This document shows, piece by piece, positions 7,420 through 15,764 of a stretch of 64,000 bases of DNA. Source of the stretch: an uncultured Clostridia bacterium (GTDB lineage Bacteria > Bacillota > Clostridia > Oscillospirales > Ruminococcaceae); NCBI GenBank assembly GCA_947630555.1, contig CANRIA010000005.1, positions 21,346 through 85,345 on the forward strand, written 5' to 3'. The notes under the pieces were generated by a model, which worked only from the letters and a program-made list of their open reading frames with translations, was not told where the DNA came from and did no database searches. The first letter of the stretch is position 1. Each line of letters starts with the position of its first letter. The translations under genes and the position numbers were made by a program.

Positions 7420-8802
7420 TTACTTTATCTCGATATTCGGGAGTTTTGAAAGGCTTGCGGCGATCTCTTCGTCCGTCGGGATATAGTCGCCCATTTCGCC
7501 GTCGTTATACTTCTGATACGCTACCATATCAAAGTAGCCCGTGCCTGTCAGACCGAACACTATCGTCTTTGCTTCGCCCGTCTCCTTGCACTTTATGGCT
7601 TCGTCCATGGCAACCTTGATAGCGTGGCTGCTCTCGGGCGCGGGGAGTATGCCCTCGGTGCGCGCAAACTTTGTTGCAGCCTCGAATACTGCGGTCTGCT
7701 CAACGCTTCTTGCGGTTATAAGTCCGTCGTCATAAAGCTGCGAAACAATGCCGCTCATGCCGTGGTATCTCAGTCCGCCTGCGTGGTTTGCAGAGGGTAT
7801 GAACTCACAGCCGAGGGTGTACATCTTCTGCAGCGGACAAACCTTGCCGGTATCGCAGAAGTCATATGCATATTTGCCCCTTGTGAGCGACGGGCATGAT
7901 GCAGGCTCAACGGCAATTATCTCGTAGTCGTTCTCGCCGCGCAGCTTTCTGCCCATAAACGGTGAGATAAGTCCGCCGAGGTTAGAACCGCCGCCTGCGC
8001 AGCCTATGATTATATCGGGGTCAATGCCGTATTTATCGCAGGCTGTCATTGTTTCAAGACCTATTACAGACTGATGCAGCAGTACCTGAGAGAGCACCGA
8101 GCCGAGCACATAGCGGTAGCCCTCGCGCGATACTGCGGCTTCAACGGCTTCTGAAATAGCGCAGCCGAGGCTTCCTGTAGTATCGGGGAACTCTTCGAGT
8201 ATCTTTCTGCCGACCTGCGTTGTATTTGACGGTGACGGTGTTACCTTAGCGCCGTAGGTACGCATAACTTCGCGCCTGAACGGCTTTTGCTCATACGAAC
8301 ATTTTACCATATAAACGTCGCAGTCAAGATCGAGATACGCACACGCCATTGAAAGCGCCGTGCCCCACTGACCTGCGCCTGTTTCTGTAGTAACGCCTTT
8401 AAGACCCTGCTTTTTAGCATAGTAAGCCTGCGCAATAGCAGAGTTAAGCTTGTGGCTGCCCGAGGTATTGTTGCCCTCAAACTTATAGTATATCTTCGCA
8501 GGTGTGCCGAGCGCTTTTTCAAGGCAGTATGCTCTTACCAGCGGCGAGGGGCGGTACATCTTGTAAAAGTCAAGTATCTCCTGCGGAATGTCGATATACG
8601 GTGTGGTGTCGTCAAGTTCCTGCTTTGCAAGCTCGCGGCAGAACACCTGCGAAAGCTCGTCTTCGCTCATCGGCTTGCCTGTGCCGGGGTTTACCAGCGG
8701 CGAGGGCTTGTTTTTCATATCAGCCCTTACGTTATACCACTGCTTTGGCATCTCGCTTTCTTCGAGATAGATCTTGTAGGGGATCGTTTTTTCTGTTGAC
8801 AT
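7420..8802 (-). CDS. trpB: Tryptophan synthase beta chain-like, TrpB2 type
   Basis: PLP enzyme that condenses indole with serine to make tryptophan. At 460 residues, with the N-terminal YNVRADMKNKPSPLVNPGTG segment, it is the longer TrpB2 class rather than the about 400-residue TrpB1 that pairs with TrpA. The PLP lysine is in EGNNTSGSHKLNSA (about residue 115), the phosphate-binding glycine loop is GCAGGGSNLGG, and the substrate loop is TETGAGQWG. No trpA or other trp gene adjoins it, which suggests indole salvage. It is preceded by a T-box leader and a consensus promoter, and followed by a terminator, so it is monocistronic. A GAAAGGAAAG box precedes the ATG. Confidence 0.93.
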   Translation of the reverse strand: MSTEKTIPYKIYLEESEMPKQWYNVRADMKNKPSPLVNPGTGKPMSEDELSQVFCRELAKQELDDTTPYIDIPQEILDFYKMYRPSPLVRAYCLEKALGTPAKIYYKFEGNNTSGSHKLNSAIAQAYYAKKQGLKGVTTETGAGQWGTALSMACAYLDLDCDVYMVKCSYEQKPFRREVMRTYGAKVTPSPSNTTQVGRKILEEFPDTTGSLGCAISEAVEAAVSREGYRYVLGSVLSQVLLHQSVIGLETMTACDKYGIDPDIIIGCAGGGSNLGGLISPFMGRKLRGENDYEIIAVEPASCPSLTRGKYAYDFCDTGKVCPLQKMYTLGCEFIPSANHAGGLRYHGMSGIVSQLYDDGLITARSVEQTAVFEAATKFARTEGILPAPESSHAIKVAMDEAIKCKETGEAKTIVFGLTGTGYFDMVAYQKYNDGEMGDYIPTDEEIAASLSKLPNIEIK

Positions 8803-8829
8803 AACTATCTTTCCTTTCTGAATTTAGTA

Positions 8830-9078
8830 AAATAAAAAGTCCCTTGAAATGATCAAGGGACAGGAAATACATACCTGCGGTACCACCCAAGTTGGCGCAC
8901 AGTGCGCCCTCTTATTTGCCTTGATAACGGCGGCGACCCGTTGACTGCTACTTGCCCATGCGGCTTTCGGTCACCCTCGGAAGCCCATTCACTGCGCGCG
9001 TCTGCCGACTTACACCGACCGTCGGCTCTCTGAAAGACGTATGCGACAGTTACTTACACTTCGTCATAGGTTTAAACT
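8830..9078 (-). promoter_or_regulatory. T-box riboswitch leader (probably tRNA-Trp) of trpB2
   Basis: Read on the minus strand, the leader carries the T-box hallmark GGGTGGTACCGC (8876-8889), preceded by AACTT and followed by CAGG, and ends in a terminator GTCCCTTGA/TCAAGGGAC (8839-8861) with a TTTTTATTTT tract. Upstream is an extended stem I region. Within it the context GTGAA-TGG-GC places a UGG (Trp) triplet at 8985-8987 as the likely specifier. Uncharged tRNA pairing with the T-box would favour the antiterminator and turn trpB2 on. The T-box call is secure; the specifier is inferred from context and the downstream gene. Confidence 0.9.
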
Positions 9079-9089
9079 ATCATATTTAT

Positions 9090-9118
9090 ATTATACTCAA
9101 ATTTTTTCTATTTGTCAA
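9090..9118 (-). promoter_or_regulatory. Consensus promoter of the trpB2 T-box transcript
   Basis: TTGACA (9113-9118), a 17-bp spacer and TATAAT (9090-9095), a perfect sigma-A promoter just upstream of the T-box leader. Confidence 0.9.
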
Positions 9119-9164
9119 GAACAACAGTGCAGTTCACAATATGTTTACAATTTAACAGCCGCTT

Positions 9165-9731
9165 TATATAAATTGCGCTTACGCGCGGCGCAGGAGCGCA
9201 CACATTGCCAGACTGTGAACAGTCTGGCAAGTGCCGAAGAACCCTCTGCGAGGCTTCTTCCCCGTTCTTCGACTAAAGCCTCCAAGCCACTTGAAAGAAT
9301 TACTTTGGCGACATTATGGGGTCGCCGATTTTGGCGCGGTTCTGCGAACCGCTGAAAACCGTAATTCTTTTGCATAGTCCGTTTAATATCAATAGTTGCA
9401 AACCCTGTCAAGAAACCAAAAGTTTTCGGTCAAGCCTTTTTCAAAAGGCTTGCGGGGCGCCTGCCGTAAGGGGATTTCGCCGTCTGCGGACGGCGACAAA
9501 GGGCTTCCGCCCCTTGACCCTGATGACCCTTTTGAAAAAGGGTCAATCGAAAACTTTTATTATCTTGACAAGCCTTAAAACTTTTGCGTACTGTGGACAG
9601 AAAGGAAAAAAGCCCGTCACACCGCAAGGTGTGCGCCGCCGACCATACATGGCGGCGAGGGCTTTTTAGATGCACGCTTTGTTGTTAAGCATGGAAGAAG
9701 CCTCGAAGAGGCTTCTTCTGCACTTGACCGA
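9165..9731. repeat. Mosaic repeat block with two inverted terminal hairpin modules
   Basis: No gene is seen. It contains TTGCCAGACTGT-GA-ACAGTCTGGCAA (9211-9236), a GAAGAACCCTCTGCGAGGCTTC module, an AAGCC/GGCTT palindrome (9432-9451) and a GACCC/GGGTC palindrome (9525-9544). The last two face each other with GTCAAGAAA / TTATCTTGAC ends and enclose a GCCGTC-TGCG-GACGGC hairpin. The candidate small-RNA module copy 2 follows at 9565-9667, then GAAGCCTCGAAGAGGCTTC (about 9694-9714). Confidence 0.75.
9565..9667 (+). ncRNA. Candidate small RNA: promoter plus cloverleaf terminator module, copy 2
   Basis: Same arrangement as at 2735-2838: TTGACA (9565-9570), an 18-bp spacer, TACTGT (9589-9594), hairpin CACACC/GGTGTG, hairpin CGCCGCC/GGCGGCG and GGGCTTTTT, which pairs with AAAAAGCCC on the left. 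The apical loop differs from copy 1 (CATACAT instead of CGTTTTT) while both stems are unchanged. Transcription is inferred only. Confidence 0.35.
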
Positions 9732-9957
9732 CTGCTCGCAGGCGGTCAACGTGTGCGCTCCAGCGCGCTGCGAAAGCAGCAATATTATTATGCACAAAAG
9801 TTGAAGTCCAAATTTCTTGCCTCTTGCTTCTTAATCTCTTGCCTCTGCTCGCAGGCGGTCAACGTGTGCGCTCCAGCGCGCTGCGAAAGCAGCAATATTA
9901 TTACGCACAAAAGTTGAAGTCCAAATTTCTTGCCTCTTGCTTCTTAATCTCTTGCCT
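9732..9957. repeat. 113-bp perfect-period tandem duplication
   Basis: Units 9732-9844 and 9845-9957 differ at a single seen position (ATTATTATGCAC versus ATTATTACGCAC). Each contains the GGCGGTCAACGTG arm, the CTCCAGCGCGCTGCGAAAGC module and a CTTGCCT/CTTGCTT/CTTAATC heptad run. Near identity implies a recent duplication. Confidence 0.9.
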
Positions 9958-9969
9958 CTAATGGAACAT

Positions 9970-10506
9970 TTAATAATTCTCCGCGTGAATTTCAAAATAG
10001 CTCTGCGGATGCGCACAGACGGGGCATACCTCGGGCGCTTTTGTGCCTACGATGATGTGACCGCAGTTGCGGCACTCCCACACCTTAACTTCGCTCTTTT
10101 CAAAAACTGCTGCTGTTTCAACGTTCTTCAAAAGCGCGCGGTATCTCTCCTCGTGAGCCTTCTCGATAGCTGCCACCATTCTGAACTTCTTAGCAAGCTC
10201 GGGGAAGCCCTCCTCATCGGCGGTCTTGGCAAAGCCTTCGTACATATCCGTCCATTCATAGTTTTCGCCGTCGGCTGCCGCTGCCAGATTCTCGGCGGTG
10301 CTGCCTATGCCCTCAAGCTCTTTGAACCACATTTTGGCGTGCTCTTTTTCGTTGTCTGCCGTTTTAAGAAACAGTGCGGCTATCTGCTCAAAGCCGTCTT
10401 TCTTTGCTTTTGAGGCAAAATATGTATACTTGTTTCTTGCCTGAGATTCGCCTGCAAAAGCTGCCTCGAGGTTCTTTTCGGTTTGTGTTCCTGCGTATTT
10501 GCTCAT
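9970..10506 (-). CDS. rbr: Rubrerythrin
   Basis: Non-haem diiron peroxidase that reduces hydrogen peroxide in anaerobes. It has 178 residues: an N-terminal four-helix ferritin-like domain with the ligand motifs [11 protein letters not shown] (about 20-30), [11 protein letters not shown], and [10 protein letters not shown] (about 120-130), and a C-terminal rubredoxin-type [Fe(SCys)4] domain [12 protein letters not shown]...[11 protein letters not shown]. The start is placed at the second in-frame ATG because AAAGGAT lies the right distance before it. A promoter with an extended -10 box (10553-10582) drives it. It lies between trpB2 and PFOR but is transcribed on its own. Confidence 0.95.
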   Translation of the reverse strand: MSKYAGTQTEKNLEAAFAGESQARNKYTYFASKAKKDGFEQIAALFLKTADNEKEHAKMWFKELEGIGSTAENLAAAADGENYEWTDMYEGFAKTADEEGFPELAKKFRMVAAIEKAHEERYRALLKNVETAAVFEKSEVKVWECRNCGHIIVGTKAPEVCPVCAHPQSYFEIHAENY

Positions 10507-10552
10507 AGTATCATATCCTTTCATTTTTAATACGGTCTGTGACCTTACCATT

Positions 10553-10582
10553 ATTATAACACATACCGGGCATTCGTTTCAA
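10553..10582 (-). promoter_or_regulatory. Promoter of rubrerythrin
   Basis: TTGAAA (10577-10582), an 18-bp spacer and TATAAT (10553-10558) with an upstream TG giving an extended -10 element. Confidence 0.75.
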
Positions 10583-10591
10583 GTACAAAAA

Positions 10592-10629
10592 ACAAAAAAA
10601 TACCGCCGATGTTTGGTCATCGACGGTAT
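10592..10629 (-). terminator. Intrinsic terminator of PFOR
   Basis: ATACCG(C)CGATG / CATCG(A)CGGTAT hairpin (10600-10628) followed on the minus strand by TTTTTTTG, 22 bp after the PFOR stop. Confidence 0.8.
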
Positions 10630-10651
10630 TGAAATTATAAACGTATTACGC

Positions 10652-13600
10652 TTACTTGTTGTCGTCGCCGTAGAGTTTGCTGTAACGAACGAGATAATCA
10701 TATCTGTCGGCAGCGTTCTTAATGGCAGCGCCAAACAGCTTCTCTGCTCTTTCGGGATTCTGACGAGCGAGAGCGTTGTAACGAACTTCGCCCATGATGA
10801 AGTCCTTATAGTCGGCAGTAGGAGCCTTGGAATCGAGCGTGAACGGATTCTTGCCCTCAGCTTTCAGGCGCGGATCGAATCTGTACAGATGCCAGTAACC
10901 TGCCTGAACAGCCTTCTTCTCCTCGGTCTGAGCGATGCTCATGCCGCCTTTGATACCGTGGTTGATACAAGGAGCGTAAGCAATTATCAGCGAAGGTCCG
11001 TTGTAGCTTTCAGCCTCTTCAATAGCCTTGATGCACTGGTTGTAATCTGCACCCATTGCAATGTGAGCAACATATACATAACCATAGCTCATAGCCATAC
11101 CTGCAAGATCCTTCTTCTTAACTTCCTTACCTGCGGCAGCAAACTGTGCTATAGCGCCTGTAGGAGTCGACTTGGAGGACTGTCCGCCGGTGTTGGAGTA
11201 AACTTCGGTATCGAATACGAAGATGTTTACGTCTTCGTTCTGAGCAAGAACGTGGTCAAGACCCGAATAGCCTATATCGTATGCCCAGCCGTCGCCGCCG
11301 AAGATCCACATTGACTTCTTTCTGAGGAAGTCAGCATCTTTGAGTATCTCCTCGCTTGCCTTGGTCTTGTTCTTCTTCAAAGCAGCGATGAGCTTATCGG
11401 TAGCAGGTGAGTTAGCCTTGCCGTCGTTTACTGTAGAGAGGTAGCCCTCGATAGCTTCTTTGAGGTCAGCTTTCTTGGTGGTTTTCTCCAGTTCGAGTAT
11501 CTTAGCTATAGCCCTCTGTCTGATAGTGTTCTGAGCGAGGAACATACCGTAGCCGTACTCAGCGTTATCTTCAAACAGCGAGTTTGCCCATGCAGGGCCC
11601 TTGCCTGCCTTGTTGGTGGTGTAAGGAGTTGACGGTGCAGAACCGCCCCAGATGGACGAGCAGCCTGTTGCGTTTGCGATATACATTCTGTCGCCGAACA
11701 GCTGAGTTACCAGCTTAGCATACGGTGTTTCGCCGCAGCCTGCGCAAGCGCCCGAGAATTCGAGCAGCGGCTGTTTGAACTGCGAACCCTTTACTGTGGT
11801 AGCCTTGAACTTCTCGAATACTTCCGGCTTTTCGGGGAGAGTAAGACCGTAGTTGAATACTTCCTGCTCAGCAAGCTGAGTTTCAAGCGGCATCATATTC
11901 AGAGCCTTGTTGCCCTTCTTGCCCGGGCATACGTTTACGCAGGAACCGCAGCCTGTGCAGTCGAGAGCGGACATAGTTACCATGAAGTTATATCCCGGCA
12001 TACCTGTCATGGGAACTGCCTTTTTCTTTGCAAGCTCGGGAGCTTTCTTCAGCTCTGCATCTGTCAGAACAACAGGTCTTATAACAGCGTGAGGACATAC
12101 ATAAGAGCAGAAGTTACACTGTATGCAGTTTTCGCTGTTCCAAGCGGGAACGTCAACAGCTATGCCTCTCTTCTCAAATGCGGCAGAGCCCTGAGGGAAT
12201 GTGCCGTCTGCCATATCTGCAAATGTAGATACGGGCAGCTTGTCGCCCTCCTGAGCGTTGCACGGAATGAGTATGTTGTTTACGAAGCTCTCAAGAGTCT
12301 TGTTGCTGTTCTTAACGGCAGGCATACCCATTTCGGTATCCTTAGCCTTCTTCCATGCAGCAGGAACTTTAACTTCGTGTATCTGCTGATAGCCTGCATC
12401 GATAGCATCGTGGTTCATCTTAACGATAGCTTCGCCCTTCTTTGAATAAGAAGCGGTTGCGGCATCTTTCATATACTTAACGGCTTCATCTATAGGAATG
12501 ATGTTTGCAAGCTTGAAGAATGCTGACTGCAACACGGTGTTTATCCTGTTGCCCAGACCTATCTCCTTGCCTATCTTAACGCCGTTTATGGTATAGAACT
12601 TGATGTTGTTCTGAGCGATATATCTCTTTACCTGACCGGGGAGGTGCTTATCGAGCTCCTTGTCGTCCCACTGGCAGTTAAGGAGGAACGTACCGCCCGG
12701 CTTAACGTCGTTTACCATATTATACTTGGTGATGTAGCTTTCGTTGTGGCAAGCTACAAAGTCAGCCATATTTATAAGGTATGTTGACTTGATAGGTGTT
12801 TTACCGAATCTCAGGTGAGAAATGGTAACGCCGCCTGACTTCTTTGAGTCATATGCAAAGTAAGCCTGAGCATACAGATCGGTGTGGTCGCCTATTATCT
12901 TTATAGAGTTCTTGTTTGCGCCAACGGTGCCGTCCGCGCCGAGACCCCAGAACTTGCAGGCTGTAGTGCCCTTAGGTGCGCTGTCCAGCTTGCCCTCTGT
13001 CGGCAGAGAGAGGTTAGTAACGTCGTCTTCGATGCCGATAGTGAATCTGGGCTTGTATGTCTCTTTCCATGAAGCGTTCCAGAATACAGCCTTGATCTGG
13101 TCGGGAGTGGTATCCTTGGAGCCCAGACCGTATCTGCCGGAAGCTATAGTGATGTTGTTAAACTTAGTGCCCTTAAGAGCCGCAACAACGTCAAGGTAGA
13201 GCGGTTCGCCGAGAGAGCCGGGTTCTTTTGTTCTGTCAAGAACAGATACCTGCTCAACGGTGTCGGGCAGAGCCTCAACGAGCTTGTCTGCGCAGAAAGG
13301 TCTGTACAGTCTTACCTTTACGAGACCGAGCTTAGTGCCCTCGGTAGCGTTGAGGTAGTCGATAGTTTCTTCAATGGTATCGCATACCGAGCCCATAGCA
13401 ACGATAACGTGTGTAGCATCGGGTGCGCCGTAGTAGTTGAACAGCTTATAATTTGTGCCGACCTTTTCGTTGACCTTGTTCATATACTCTTCAACGATGC
13501 CGGGTATCTCGTTATAATACTTATTGCAAGCCTCACGAGCCTGGAAGAAGATATCGGGGTTCTGGGCAGTACCGCGGAGAACGGGGTGTTCGGGGTTAAG

Positions 13601-14221
13601 AGCTCTTGCTCTGAACTCATCGATAGCGTTCATATCGACCATATCGGCAACGTCAGCCTTATCCCATACTTCTATCTTCTGAATTTCGTGAGATGTTCTG
13701 AAACCGTCAAAGAAGTGCAGGAAAGGAACTCTGCCCTTGATAGCTGAAAGGTGTGCTATAGTACCCAGATCCATGACTTCCTGGGGGTCGGTGGAGCAGA
13801 GCATAGCGAAACCTGTCTGACGGCACGCATAGATGTCAGAGTGATCTCCGAAGATGTTAAGAGCGTGTGATGCAACGCATCTTGCCGAAACGTGGATAAC
13901 GCAGGGGAGCAGCTCACCGGCGATCTTATACATATTCGGGATCATCAGAAGGAGACCCTGAGATGCGGTGTAGGTCGTAGTCAGCGCGCCTGCTGCGAGT
14001 GAACCGTGCACAGTACCCGAAGCGCCAGCTTCAGACTGCATTTCGGCAACCTTAACGGGCGTACCGAAAATATTTGTCTGACCCTTGGCAGACCACTGGT
14101 CTGTTACTTCAGCCATGACCGAAGACGGTGTGATCGGATAGATAGCAGCGACTTCTGTAAACGGGTATGATGCCCATGCAGCAGCGTTGTTACCATCCAT
14201 GGTTTTCATTTTTCTTGCCAT
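10652..14221 (-). CDS. nifJ: Pyruvate:ferredoxin (flavodoxin) oxidoreductase
   Basis: Single-chain 1,189-residue homodimeric PFOR: pyruvate + CoA to acetyl-CoA + CO2 with reduced ferredoxin, the central fermentative step. Visible in order are the N-terminal pyrimidine-binding domain (YPFTEVAAIYPITPSS), the CoA/gamma domain, a two-[4Fe-4S] ferredoxin domain (CIQCNFCSYVCP about 700; CTGCGSCVNVCP about 757), the proximal cluster (CAGCGETPY) and the TPP domain GDGWAYDIG (about 975) with NTGGQSSKSTPTG. A GAGGAGG box precedes the ATG. Promoter at 14331-14359, terminator at 10592-10629. Codon usage and regulatory signals fit a highly expressed monocistronic gene. Confidence 0.97.
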   Translation of the reverse strand: MARKMKTMDGNNAAAWASYPFTEVAAIYPITPSSVMAEVTDQWSAKGQTNIFGTPVKVAEMQSEAGASGTVHGSLAAGALTTTYTASQGLLLMIPNMYKIAGELLPCVIHVSARCVASHALNIFGDHSDIYACRQTGFAMLCSTDPQEVMDLGTIAHLSAIKGRVPFLHFFDGFRTSHEIQKIEVWDKADVADMVDMNAIDEFRARALNPEHPVLRGTAQNPDIFFQAREACNKYYNEIPGIVEEYMNKVNEKVGTNYKLFNYYGAPDATHVIVAMGSVCDTIEETIDYLNATEGTKLGLVKVRLYRPFCADKLVEALPDTVEQVSVLDRTKEPGSLGEPLYLDVVAALKGTKFNNITIASGRYGLGSKDTTPDQIKAVFWNASWKETYKPRFTIGIEDDVTNLSLPTEGKLDSAPKGTTACKFWGLGADGTVGANKNSIKIIGDHTDLYAQAYFAYDSKKSGGVTISHLRFGKTPIKSTYLINMADFVACHNESYITKYNMVNDVKPGGTFLLNCQWDDKELDKHLPGQVKRYIAQNNIKFYTINGVKIGKEIGLGNRINTVLQSAFFKLANIIPIDEAVKYMKDAATASYSKKGEAIVKMNHDAIDAGYQQIHEVKVPAAWKKAKDTEMGMPAVKNSNKTLESFVNNILIPCNAQEGDKLPVSTFADMADGTFPQGSAAFEKRGIAVDVPAWNSENCIQCNFCSYVCPHAVIRPVVLTDAELKKAPELAKKKAVPMTGMPGYNFMVTMSALDCTGCGSCVNVCPGKKGNKALNMMPLETQLAEQEVFNYGLTLPEKPEVFEKFKATTVKGSQFKQPLLEFSGACAGCGETPYAKLVTQLFGDRMYIANATGCSSIWGGSAPSTPYTTNKAGKGPAWANSLFEDNAEYGYGMFLAQNTIRQRAIAKILELEKTTKKADLKEAIEGYLSTVNDGKANSPATDKLIAALKKNKTKASEEILKDADFLRKKSMWIFGGDGWAYDIGYSGLDHVLAQNEDVNIFVFDTEVYSNTGGQSSKSTPTGAIAQFAAAGKEVKKKDLAGMAMSYGYVYVAHIAMGADYNQCIKAIEEAESYNGPSLIIAYAPCINHGIKGGMSIAQTEEKKAVQAGYWHLYRFDPRLKAEGKNPFTLDSKAPTADYKDFIMGEVRYNALARQNPERAEKLFGAAIKNAADRYDYLVRYSKLYGDDNK

Positions 14222-14330
14222 TGGTAAAAAACCTCCTCAAGTATTTTGAAGTCAGATATAGGCAAAAAGCTTTGCCGTTTTATCGCCCGAACAAAACAGC
14301 TTTTGTCGGACGTTATCCTTCCAACTATAT

Positions 14331-14359
14331 ATTGTATCACATTTTTAAGCGTTTGTAAA
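14331..14359 (-). promoter_or_regulatory. Promoter of PFOR
   Basis: TTTACA (14354-14359), 17-bp spacer, TACAAT (14331-14336). The implied leader is about 100 nt and includes an ACAAAA-GCTG-TTTTGT hairpin. Confidence 0.75.
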
Positions 14360-14435
14360 TAGCATATTCGGTGAATTTCTTATTGTTTTTTTAAAAAATA
14401 TACTATTTTATATAAAAGAGTTCCTGAGATAAGTA

Positions 14436-14512
14436 GTTATTTGCGCTCCGGCGCGCTGCGTAAGCAGCAACAAAAAACAACCCCCTATGCTCTAATAGCA
14501 CAAGGGGTATCG
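14436..14512 (-). terminator. Terminator of the epimerase gene, with an adjacent GC-rich repeat module
   Basis: CCCC(TAT)GCT-CTAAT-AGC(ACA)AGGGG hairpin (14482-14506) with a GTTGTTTTTTG tract on the minus strand, immediately after the epimerase stop. The adjoining 14440-14472 is a GCTCCGGCGCGCTGCGTAAGC module shared with the large repeat blocks. Confidence 0.75.
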
Positions 14513-14516
14513 TGTT

Positions 14517-15449
14517 TTACTTTGTATTTTTCAGATTCCAGCGGAATGTTGCAAGCCTTTGCGCTTTGGTGTTGTCTATATGCCAGTTTGCCAAAGCCAT
14601 TGATATATCAAAATATCTGTAGTCCGTCTTCGCTCTCTGCTTGCTTAGCGGCACAAGGCTCACAGACGGCTGTTTTTGTATTACCGCGCCTATTCTGTGG
14701 TGCTCTCTCTCATAATCAAGTATCTCTTTCGCGGTTATCATTCTTGAATCAGCAACGTTGAAAATACCCTCGTATCTTACTGTAGGCACGCTGACTATTG
14801 CGTTTATAAAATCAACAAGGTTGAATACACAGCAGAATGAAAAACTGTTCTCGCCCTCTCTGATTATGTACGCAACGTCCTCTTTCGGGTCGTACACTCT
14901 GTCATGCAGGTTTTGGGTATATTCAGCGGTATAAAGCGGCGCTACCCTTGCTATTACAGGCACAACGTTGGTTTTCTTTACAGCCTTTGTCAGAAACTTT
15001 TCGCTCGTAAGCTTCATGTCTGCATAATAGCTGCTGCCCTTTTCGGGAGTATCTTCTCTGATAGGCTCTCTGCCCTTCTGCATACCGTAAACGTCAGTAG
15101 TGCTAAGCAGCACTATGTTGGTAACGTTTGCATCTACAGCCGCATCATAAATAAATTTATCACACGCCTTGCTGGACTTCATAACGTCATCGGTTATAAG
15201 AGAGTCAATGTCGTTGTCAACAGAGCAAGCAAGATGCACCAAGGTATCTATCCTGTTGCCCTTTATAATGCCCTCTATCGTTCCCTTGTCTGTAATGTCG
15301 CACTGTGTGAACGAATAGTCGGGGTTAGTGCCGATAAACTCATTGGGCTTGCTGTCAACTGCAAATACCTTATGCTTTTTCTGAAGCAGTGATGATGTAA
15401 GGTACATACCTACCATTCCGCTTGCGCCCGTTATAAAAACTGATGCCAT
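14517..15449 (-). CDS. NAD(P)-dependent epimerase/dehydratase (extended SDR)
   Basis: 310-residue extended short-chain dehydrogenase/reductase, the family of nucleotide-sugar epimerases and dehydratases. It has an N-terminal Rossmann motif GASGMVG (residues 7-13), an acidic D near the end of beta-2 (KVFAVDSKP), DITD, catalytic Ser/Thr in LLSTTDVYG and the catalytic pair in YYADMK. The ATG chosen has GAGGTG 6 nt upstream; an in-frame ATG three codons earlier overlaps that box. It has its own promoter (15531-15558) and terminator. No sugar-biosynthesis neighbours fix the substrate. Confidence 0.88.
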   Translation of the reverse strand: MASVFITGASGMVGMYLTSSLLQKKHKVFAVDSKPNEFIGTNPDYSFTQCDITDKGTIEGIIKGNRIDTLVHLACSVDNDIDSLITDDVMKSSKACDKFIYDAAVDANVTNIVLLSTTDVYGMQKGREPIREDTPEKGSSYYADMKLTSEKFLTKAVKKTNVVPVIARVAPLYTAEYTQNLHDRVYDPKEDVAYIIREGENSFSFCCVFNLVDFINAIVSVPTVRYEGIFNVADSRMITAKEILDYEREHHRIGAVIQKQPSVSLVPLSKQRAKTDYRYFDISMALANWHIDNTKAQRLATFRWNLKNTK

Positions 15450-15530
15450 TTTATTCACCTCAAATTTTCGGTAGTCAATAATTACATTAAAATTTATGTA
15501 AAAGGCAAAAACATTATCCGCCTACCTTAT

Positions 15531-15558
15531 ATTATAACACAATATCTTGAAAATGCAA
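15531..15558 (-). promoter_or_regulatory. Promoter of the epimerase gene
   Basis: TTGCAT (15553-15558), 16-bp spacer, TATAAT (15531-15536), in the divergent region shared with the MBOAT-like gene. Confidence 0.65.
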
Positions 15559-15606
15559 ATCTTTTTTTGTATTTTTCATTTATTTTGATTTATTTTATAA
15601 TTTTGC

Positions 15607-15635
15607 TTGCAAGTTTTTGTGAAATGTGATAAAAT
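15607..15635 (+). promoter_or_regulatory. Promoter of the MBOAT-like operon
   Basis: TTGCAA (15607-15612), 17-bp spacer, TAAAAT (15630-15635). The 315-bp divergent region 15450-15764 otherwise shows only AT-rich sequence. Confidence 0.55.
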
Positions 15636-15764
15636 TGCATAAGAGGGTTTAACGCCTCAAAGCGTATTTTTAATAAATTGTAAATATTTGCCTGACAAAT
15701 AATGACAAACACTTTGGCGTTTATCAATATTTTCAAGGGTATGATACCGCGAGGAGAGATAAAT

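Noticed and set aside
9732..9957. Possible CRISPR or minisatellite array
   Set aside because: Only two units with a 113-bp period and no repeat-spacer structure; no cas genes are present.
10499..11314. 271-codon open frame opposite the start of rbr and end of PFOR
   Set aside because: Antisense to two well-supported enzymes and spans their promoter and terminator; no recognisable domain or start signal.
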